Positions 58,942 to 64,000 of a DNA stretch of 64,000 bases are shown here, in pieces. The position numbers were made by a program, and so were the translations under genes. This DNA is from Paenibacillus pectinilyticus (lineage in GTDB: Bacteria; Bacillota; Bacilli; Paenibacillales; NBRC-103111), in contig NZ_LYPC01000027.1 of NCBI RefSeq assembly GCF_001700435.1, forward strand, positions 434,380-498,379, read 5' to 3'. The notes beneath the pieces were generated by a model. That model made no database searches and was not told the DNA's origin. It was given only the letters and a program-made list of their open reading frames with translations. The stretch's first letter is position 1; each line of letters begins with the position of its first letter.

Positions 58942-60033
58942 ATGGCCGATATTATGCTAAGACCCGACCTGAAAACAGCAGGCGGTGAAGTCTGCGATAT
59001 TATGTACAATGGGGAGTTTGTCGGTACGTTAACGCTAGTCTACAGAGAATCGGATCGTCTCAAAGGCGCGATTCATCTGGAAAAACAGTCTATCACGACG
59101 GTGAACAAGCAGGCGGTTTACGATTATGCGCAATCTTACATTCAAGATGCCATTGATGCACTTGGGATCATTGAGTGTGAGGTGACGGTGAGCTATAGTG
59201 ATTATGATTTTGTCATTGCGACAGATCATGCGATAGCGCCTACTACGTTTGAAGAAGATTTTATCTCGAATGTGGATCTTCTACATGATGATGAGTTGGA
59301 CTATTCGTGGCTGAGAGAAGATATTTCTTTGCAGGATGAGGATACCTATCTCCCCGTAGCTACTGAGCCGTTAAATATGGTGGAGGAGCTAAAGCAACAA
59401 CATGGGTATGAGTTAGTCATTGTTAGCGAAACGCGCAGCAGTGTAGAGTATCATGTGTATGATAAGGAATCAGAATTGATTGCCGAGGCTTCACTGCATA
59501 TTTATGGATCAGAGGTCATTGGCGACATCTCGTGGAAGTTTGATCCGTTTGATGAGGAAATGGATATCGTTACGGAGTTAATTGTGGCCGATTTCAATGA
59601 AGAACAAACAGATTCGTTTGTATTTCATATGATCTATAATGGCGAAACGGTTGACACGGTGGAATTAACGCATATTGATATGTTGGATTTGATGGATGAC
59701 ATCCAGTCGGAATCCGACATGTGGATACCGAGACGAGATGACTACGACATCGTTCTAGTGAGAGATGATCCAGATACGTTATCGTATGAGATTTATCAAC
59801 AAACACACGGCGGTTTGCCAATCGGTACAGCGACGGTGGACATTAGCTCACGGCAGGTTACAGGCTTCATTGACTTTCGTGAACTGGGGGATTCCGATGA
59901 CAGGGAATTGATTGCCACGCTGTTGCTGGAAGAGTTGGATAAAGAGAAGGAATACGAAACGTTTAATGTCTCTATGCTTTATCGGAATAAGCTGATTGAT
60001 GAAATTATGTTCGAAACGGAGCATTATCACTAG
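58942..60033 (+). CDS. Acidic repeat-containing protein of unknown function
   Basis: A 363-residue, strongly acidic soluble protein without signal peptide or membrane helix. I do not recognise it. It contains internal repeats: YHVYDKESELIAEASLHIYG near residue 170 matches YEIYQQTHGGLPIGTATVDI near 283, and FHMIYNGETVDTVEL near 229 matches VSMLYRNKLIDEIMF near 345. A related CDIMYNGEFVGTLTL motif stands near residue 19. The period is about 115 residues. GAGGAGG precedes the ATG. It is monocistronic with a strong terminator. Roles such as protein binding or cation binding are only guesses. Confidence 0.75.
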   Translation: MADIMLRPDLKTAGGEVCDIMYNGEFVGTLTLVYRESDRLKGAIHLEKQSITTVNKQAVYDYAQSYIQDAIDALGIIECEVTVSYSDYDFVIATDHAIAPTTFEEDFISNVDLLHDDELDYSWLREDISLQDEDTYLPVATEPLNMVEELKQQHGYELVIVSETRSSVEYHVYDKESELIAEASLHIYGSEVIGDISWKFDPFDEEMDIVTELIVADFNEEQTDSFVFHMIYNGETVDTVELTHIDMLDLMDDIQSESDMWIPRRDDYDIVLVRDDPDTLSYEIYQQTHGGLPIGTATVDISSRQVTGFIDFRELGDSDDRELIATLLLEELDKEKEYETFNVSMLYRNKLIDEIMFETEHYH

Positions 60034-60046
60034 GCTGAGCACACAA

Positions 60047-60088
60047 AAAAGGCATGATCCCTCATTTAGAATGAGAGACATGCCTTTT
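60047..60088. terminator. Bidirectional terminator between the repeat protein and nitroreductase genes
   Basis: AAAAGGCATG (60047-60056) pairs with CATGCCTTTT (60079-60088), with an inner CTCATTTAGAATGAG hairpin. It lies between convergent genes. Confidence 0.92.
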
Positions 60089-60103
60089 GGTCTTATTTGT
60101 ATA

Positions 60104-60733
60104 TTAGAAAGAGTTAGATACTGTAACTTGATCCAAAGGAAGACGGCCAGCTGAACGAGCAGGCGTAGCAGCCAAACCAAGGCTGATCAACATAACAGGT
60201 ACATAACGCGCTGGAACGTTGAATGCTTCAACGAATTTAGCAGCATCATAACCACCCATTGGGCATGTATCGTAGCCAAGGGATTTTGCAGCAAGCATCA
60301 AGTTCATAGCTGCCAAGGAAGCGTTACGGATCGCTTCATCACGAGCAACTTGCGGGTATTGGTACGCGCCTTCGATTTGGCCAACTAGTTGGTCCATTAC
60401 CGCTTGTGGCAAGAAACCGCCAGCAACTGCAGGGCCGAATACCGCTTGTGCATTTTTGTTCGCTTCAAGATCACCAAGAACAGCGATAACGACGGAGCTC
60501 TCAACGATTTGCTTTTGACCGTAAGCGATTGGAAGCAATTTTTCTTTTTGTGCTTGGTCGTCGATGACAACTAGTTTCCAATGTTGAAGATTCCAAGAAG
60601 ATGGAGCTTGGGCTGCTGCGCTCAAAATTTGCTCAAGATCTTCTTTTGGTAATTGGTGACCAGCTTGGTATTGCTTAACGGAATGACGATCTTCGATTAC
60701 TTTCAAAACTTCATTTTGTACTTGTGTGCTCAT
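60104..60733 (-). CDS. Nitroreductase family FMN oxidoreductase
   Basis: A 209-residue flavoprotein of the nitroreductase family. RHSVKQYQ near residue 17 and AAAQAPSSWNLQHWKLVVI form the FMN-binding region, and MGGYDAAKFVEAFNVP lies near residue 165. Family members reduce quinones, nitro compounds or flavins with NAD(P)H; the natural substrate here is unknown. GGAGGGATACCGT precedes the ATG. It is related to the B. subtilis YodC/YdgI style of enzyme. Confidence 0.9.
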   Translation of the reverse strand: MSTQVQNEVLKVIEDRHSVKQYQAGHQLPKEDLEQILSAAAQAPSSWNLQHWKLVVIDDQAQKEKLLPIAYGQKQIVESSVVIAVLGDLEANKNAQAVFGPAVAGGFLPQAVMDQLVGQIEGAYQYPQVARDEAIRNASLAAMNLMLAAKSLGYDTCPMGGYDAAKFVEAFNVPARYVPVMLISLGLAATPARSAGRLPLDQVTVSNSF

Positions 60734-60946
60734 TACGGTATCCCTCCGAGGATTAGAATAAGTTCTCTTTATTGTTGTTCATCTGCAAAAAAACATGTGA
60801 GTAAGTCATTGGTAAACGAACGATGAACTGTAAACAACTTTGTAACAATATACTGTAATCATAAATGTTATAGTTGTGATTGTCAAGAGAGTCTTTCGCC
60901 ATGTCGTAAAATGTTGGATAATGGAAAAAGAAAGGGGTTGTTCCTC

Positions 60947-61228
60947 TTGAAATTAACACAAAAAGAGTTGAATCACCTTGTTTTTTTGAGCGAAGTCGTA
61001 CTGACAGGGAAGAAGAAGAGTCTCATGGACGAAACGCTGCAGTGCCTTCTTTATATTGTGAAATCCCTCGAAGAAATCGAACTTCCTGAATCTGTTGTTG
61101 GACAGATCGAGCGGCTTACTGCTTTAATTGAAGGTGATCTTCGTGATGAGAATGAACGAATGCAAGAAATTCGGGGTCATTTGGATTGGATGCAAAAGAA
61201 AGAACGAAATTCTTCCATGCCAATGTAA
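60947..61228 (+). CDS. Small hypothetical helical protein
   Basis: A 93-residue charged protein that starts MKLTQKELNHLVFLSEVVL and is predicted to be all helical (SLMDETLQCLLYIVKSLEEIELPES), ending KKERNSSMPM. The TTG start has AAAGGGG about 10 bases upstream; the ATG at 60911 lacks a ribosome site. It is not a family I recognise. It lies upstream of the queuosine genes but is separated from them by a promoter. Confidence 0.6.
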   Translation: MKLTQKELNHLVFLSEVVLTGKKKSLMDETLQCLLYIVKSLEEIELPESVVGQIERLTALIEGDLRDENERMQEIRGHLDWMQKKERNSSMPM

Positions 61229-61233
61229 GTAGA

Positions 61234-61261
61234 GTGACAAACCGTCTATTTATGATATAAT
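61234..61261 (+). promoter_or_regulatory. Promoter of the queDEC genes
   Basis: GTGACA (61234-61239) and TATAAT (61256-61261) are 16 bases apart, and TG stands one base before the -10 (extended -10). No preQ1 riboswitch is visible in the 40-base leader. Confidence 0.7.
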
Positions 61262-61302
61262 GTAGAGTACTGTTTTTTTTTGAATCTATGAGGTGATAAA
61301 TA

Positions 61303-61776
61303 ATGAGCTATGAAATCCCAAGAGACGTGCAAGAATTGGGGCGTGACATCCAAGAGAACCAATTGAAATATCACCATAAATCCGTTTTGGTTTCCAAAGA
61401 ATTTACGTTTGACAGTGCACATCATCTGCATTGTTATGAGGGAAAATGTAAAAGTCTACACGGTCATACGTATAAACTGCAAGTGATTATGCGTGGAAAA
61501 GTGGATAGCCGAGGAATCTCGATTGATTTTGGAGATATTAAGAGGATTACGAAAGAGCGTGTCATTGATCGTTTGGATCATAAATATTTGAACGATGTTT
61601 TGCCGCCAATGAATACAACGGCTGAGAATATGGTGGTTTGGATCTATGAAGAAATTCACCAAGCGTTGCTGGAGGAGAAGCTTTATCCTGCGATTGCGCT
61701 AGAAGAGATTCGCCTATGGGAAACGCCGACCAGTTACGCAGCCATCACGCGCTCGATGATGGAGGAGGACGTGTAA
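61303..61776 (+). CDS. queD: 6-carboxy-tetrahydropterin synthase
   Basis: A 157-residue QueD enzyme, which converts dihydroneopterin triphosphate to 6-carboxytetrahydropterin in the queuosine pathway. FTFDSAHHLHCYEGKCKSLHGHTY carries the zinc histidines and the catalytic Cys, and SIDFGDIKRI, LDHKYLNDV and PTSYAAI are family features. The N-terminal 28 residues are an extension over the shortest members. GAGGTG precedes the ATG. The stop overlaps queE (TAATG). Confidence 0.94.
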   Translation: MSYEIPRDVQELGRDIQENQLKYHHKSVLVSKEFTFDSAHHLHCYEGKCKSLHGHTYKLQVIMRGKVDSRGISIDFGDIKRITKERVIDRLDHKYLNDVLPPMNTTAENMVVWIYEEIHQALLEEKLYPAIALEEIRLWETPTSYAAITRSMMEEDV

Positions 61777-62456
61777 TGCGAGACATCCGCATTCCTATGG
61801 TTGAGATCTTCGAGACGGTTGAAGGGGAAGGAACCCGTGCCGGATTCCCGACCATCTTCGTCCGTCTTTTTGGTTGCAACCTGCGCTGCACTTGGTGTGA
61901 CACCAAGTACAGCTACCCTCCAGCGGAAGCGGAGAACGTCATGACCATTGCTGAAATTGTCAGCAAAGTTCAGTCGTTCCGCTCCCGACATATTTGCCTA
62001 ACAGGCGGCGAGCCGCTTCTGTACGGCGACAAATCGCTTGCGCTGATCGAGGCGCTCGCGGCGCTGGAGCAGATCGATGACCTGCACATCGAGACGAACG
62101 GCGCGATCGACCTCGCACCGTTCATCGCGCAGGTCTCATCACCGAAGGTGCGCTATATCATGGACTTTAAGCTGCCGGATTCCGGAGAAATGGATCAGAT
62201 GATCTACAGCAATTTCCCGTTGCTGCGTGAACAGGATGAGTTGAAGTTCGTGATCGGAAGCGATCTCGACTTCCAAACCGCGGTTGATGTCCTCGCGCAG
62301 AACCCGACAAAGGCGCTGCCGATGTTTAGCCCGGTGTGGGAAACGATGCCGCCGCGCAAGCTAGTAGACCTGATGCTAGCAGCAGGTCTATCGAAGGTGA
62401 AGCTGAATATGCAGCTGCACAAAATCATTTGGGATCCAGCGATGCGGGGCGTCTAG
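61776..62456 (+). CDS. queE: 7-carboxy-7-deazaguanine synthase (radical SAM)
   Basis: A 226-residue radical SAM enzyme that turns carboxytetrahydropterin into 7-carboxy-7-deazaguanine. The cluster motif CNLRCTWCDTKY near residue 32 is CX3CX2C. FETVEGEGTRAGFPTIFVR, ICLTGGEPLL and HIETNGAIDL are diagnostic. ATG 61776 shares its A with the queD stop and has GAGGAGG upstream. The frame runs 20 codons further into queD, which I take as incidental. The middle part (62000-62160) is notably GC-rich compared with the flanks. Confidence 0.94.
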   Translation: MRDIRIPMVEIFETVEGEGTRAGFPTIFVRLFGCNLRCTWCDTKYSYPPAEAENVMTIAEIVSKVQSFRSRHICLTGGEPLLYGDKSLALIEALAALEQIDDLHIETNGAIDLAPFIAQVSSPKVRYIMDFKLPDSGEMDQMIYSNFPLLREQDELKFVIGSDLDFQTAVDVLAQNPTKALPMFSPVWETMPPRKLVDLMLAAGLSKVKLNMQLHKIIWDPAMRGV

Positions 62457-62468
62457 CCAGCGGGCATA

Positions 62469-62500
62469 GGCATTGTACGCTTTGTGTACAATGCCATTTT
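62469..62500 (+). terminator. Stem-loop between queE and queC
   Basis: GGCATTGTAC (62469-62478) pairs perfectly with GTACAATGCC (62486-62495), followed by ATTTT. It may be a terminator of queDE or an intercistronic stability element; queC then would need its own promoter. Confidence 0.65.
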
Positions 62501-62576
62501 GCACAAGAAATGCATGAAAGTCGATAATTTATGAACGACCATTGTGATTTACTATTTTAATAAAGAGGTGCTAAAT

Positions 62577-63272
62577 ATGAGTGAAAACAATAAAAAAAGA
62601 GCCGTCATTATTCTAAGCGGCGGATTAGATAGCACAACGTGCATGGGACTAGCCCAAGAGGCTGGCTATGACTTGTTCCCGATTTCTTTTGACTATGGAC
62701 AAAGACATAAGATTGAGATCGAGAATGCCAAGCAAGTTGCTGAGCATTATGGGGTAAGCGCGCGTCACAAAATTATTAAGCTGGATTTCCTGCGCGATTT
62801 CGGTGGAAGTGCCCTCACGGACGATACGATTGATGTTCCGAATGTGGTGAATGGACCTGAGTCTGAAGAAATCCCAGTGACGTATGTGCCGGGGCGTAAT
62901 CTACTCTTCTTATCCATTGCAACATCCTATGCAGAAGTAACGGGCTCTCAAGCGATTTATATCGGAGTGAATGCCTTGGATTACAGTGGCTATCCGGATT
63001 GCCGTCCAGAGTTTATTCATAAAGTGGAAGAGGTTATTGCGCTAGCTACTAAGGTTGGTGTAGAAGGCAAAGGCATCACGATTGAAACACCTTTGATTTC
63101 ATGGTCGAAAGCGAAGATTGTAGAGGAAGGCTTGAAAATTGGAGTGCCTTACGAGCTAACAACATCTTGCTATAATGGAAAAGCGGAAGCTTGCGGAGAA
63201 TGTGACAGCTGTCGGTTGCGTTTGAAAGGGTTTGAAGAAGCGGGCTCCAAGGATCCGATCGCTTATCTATAA
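62577..63272 (+). CDS. queC: 7-cyano-7-deazaguanine synthase
   Basis: A 231-residue QueC enzyme that uses ATP and ammonia to convert carboxydeazaguanine to preQ0. The PP-loop is IILSGGLDSTTCMG near residue 11, with DYGQRH and VPGRNLLFLSIA. The C-terminal zinc site is CYNGKAEACGECDSCRLR. ATG 62577 has AAAGAGGTG upstream; the open frame extends 11 codons further without a ribosome site. queF, which makes preQ1, is not found downstream. Confidence 0.95.
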   Translation: MSENNKKRAVIILSGGLDSTTCMGLAQEAGYDLFPISFDYGQRHKIEIENAKQVAEHYGVSARHKIIKLDFLRDFGGSALTDDTIDVPNVVNGPESEEIPVTYVPGRNLLFLSIATSYAEVTGSQAIYIGVNALDYSGYPDCRPEFIHKVEEVIALATKVGVEGKGITIETPLISWSKAKIVEEGLKIGVPYELTTSCYNGKAEACGECDSCRLRLKGFEEAGSKDPIAYL

Positions 63273-63309
63273 CAGAACGTTTATCGCCCATTAGAAAGGC
63301 GGTGCTGGC

Positions 63310-63987
63310 ATGACCCGCATCTTAGTTGTAGATGATGACGCGGATATCAGAGAGTTGATTCGTGTTTATTTGGCAGGGGAAGGCCTCATGGTTGTACAAG
63401 CAAGTAATGGGCAAGAGGCCCTGCATTTGATGGAAGCCACTCCTGCTGACTTAGTTGTGTTAGATGTCATGATGCCTCTGATGGATGGCTGGGAGCTGTG
63501 CCGCGAGTTGCGCAAGCACTATCCAGACCTTCCCTTGCTGATGGTGACGGCCAAGAGTGAGTCGGTCCATAAGGTGAAAGGCTTCCAGCTAGGAACCGAT
63601 GATTATTTAGTGAAGCCTTTTGATCCTGTGGAACTGGTGATGAGGGTTAAGGCACTGCTCAAGCGGTATCGAATCAATTCTTCTCAAGTGATTCTGATTG
63701 GCGGACTGGCTATTGATCGGACGACTTATGAAGTGCGAGGCCAAGATCAGAAGTTGACGCTACCGTTGAAGGAGTTTGAGCTCTTATATAAGTTCGCGAG
63801 TCATGTAGGACAAATCTTCACCCGTACACAACTTATCGAACAAATATGGGGAATGGATTACGAAGGCGACGAACGCACAGTGGACGTCCATATCAAACGA
63901 TTGCGAGAACGATTCGAGGCGTATTCCCATATTTTTATGATAACGACGATACGTGGGTTGGGCTACAGGTTTGAGGTTAAAATATGA
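63310..63987 (+). CDS. Response regulator, OmpR/PhoB family
   Basis: A 225-residue two-component response regulator. The receiver domain has the acidic pocket ILVVDDDADI, phosphoacceptor Asp in LVVLDVMMPLMDG near residue 53, Thr in MVTAKS and Lys in YLVKPFDP. The winged-helix DNA-binding domain lies at about 130-225 (LPLKEFELLYKFASHVG, ERTVDVHIKRLRERF, TIRGLGYRFE). Its stop overlaps the next start (ATGA). Target genes are unknown. Confidence 0.94.
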   Translation: MTRILVVDDDADIRELIRVYLAGEGLMVVQASNGQEALHLMEATPADLVVLDVMMPLMDGWELCRELRKHYPDLPLLMVTAKSESVHKVKGFQLGTDDYLVKPFDPVELVMRVKALLKRYRINSSQVILIGGLAIDRTTYEVRGQDQKLTLPLKEFELLYKFASHVGQIFTRTQLIEQIWGMDYEGDERTVDVHIKRLRERFEAYSHIFMITTIRGLGYRFEVKI

Positions 63988-64000
63988 TCAAAACGCTATA
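63984..64000 (+). CDS. Start of the next gene (3' truncated), presumably the partner histidine kinase
   Basis: An ATG overlapping the response-regulator stop by 4 bases opens a frame encoding MIKTL and then leaves the window. A sensor histidine kinase is expected from the arrangement, but the sequence is too short to show it. Confidence 0.5.

Noticed and set aside
61262-61302. preQ1 riboswitch before queD
   Set aside because: The leader is only about 40 nt and lacks the hairpin and A-rich tail of preQ1 aptamers.

Overview
The window comes from a low-to-moderate GC, endospore-forming Firmicute, most likely Paenibacillus or a close relative. The evidence is the mix of genes: two YjcZ-type sporulation mini-proteins, a T-box-controlled seryl-tRNA synthetase, GlnR-type control of amtB, a CcpA-like operator, S-layer homology and copper-amine-oxidase stalk domains, carbohydrate ABC cassettes without an ATPase, and GGAGG-type ribosome sites with many TTG/GTG starts. 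Genes lie on both strands in short units, usually separated by strong stem-loop terminators. No rRNA, tRNA, insertion sequence, prophage or CRISPR array is visible.

Layout. 0-7 kb: a gene end, a T-box leader and a divergent serS, then leftward genes (2-hydroxyacid dehydrogenase, glycosidase-like DUF4015 protein, tatA, YitT protein, DUF4247 lipoprotein, DUF4178 protein). 7-16 kb: RNA helicase cshA with a long leader, a YjcZ gene, a YesL-like membrane protein, a probable 6S RNA, xylB, mntH, a DUF1499-like protein, and tpx divergent from a GltC-like LysR regulator. 16-27 kb: YugP protease, MerR regulator, a GlnR-type amtB unit with a GlnD-like nucleotidyltransferase and a DnaQ-like exonuclease, JAMM protease, MFS exporter, ResA-like protein, cimA, dinB-mobB and ferredoxin.

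27-35 kb holds a probable envelope and signalling group: a CHASE2-type membrane adenylate cyclase, a FecR-domain secreted protein, an NHL-repeat protein with a stalk domain, and an L,D-transpeptidase with an N-terminal cytoplasmic helical region. 35-41 kb is sugar uptake: an ABC cassette behind a leader with its own terminator, then a GlcNAc-type PTS permease followed by a PRD antiterminator. 41-46 kb is housekeeping: pyrD, relQ, a DUF309 protein, a thioredoxin-like protein, an rRNA m5C methyltransferase and a pseudouridine synthase.

46.6-58.6 kb is the most accessory-looking part: an S-layer-homology lipoprotein, a 2164-residue multidomain secreted protein, a HAD phosphatase, an AT-rich unrecognised exported protein, and, overlapping it by 4 bases, a SunS-like glycosyltransferase with TPR regions. 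The end of the window holds a second YjcZ gene, an acidic repeat protein, a nitroreductase, the queuosine precursor genes queD-queE-queC and the start of a two-component system.

The best candidates for something undescribed are the surface-protein/glycosyltransferase pair, the cyclase-FecR-NHL group, the amtB-nucleotidyltransferase-exonuclease unit, a promoter motif shared by the two YjcZ genes, and the leader and antisense promoter around 34.6-35.1 kb. All functional links in these are inferred from arrangement, not shown.
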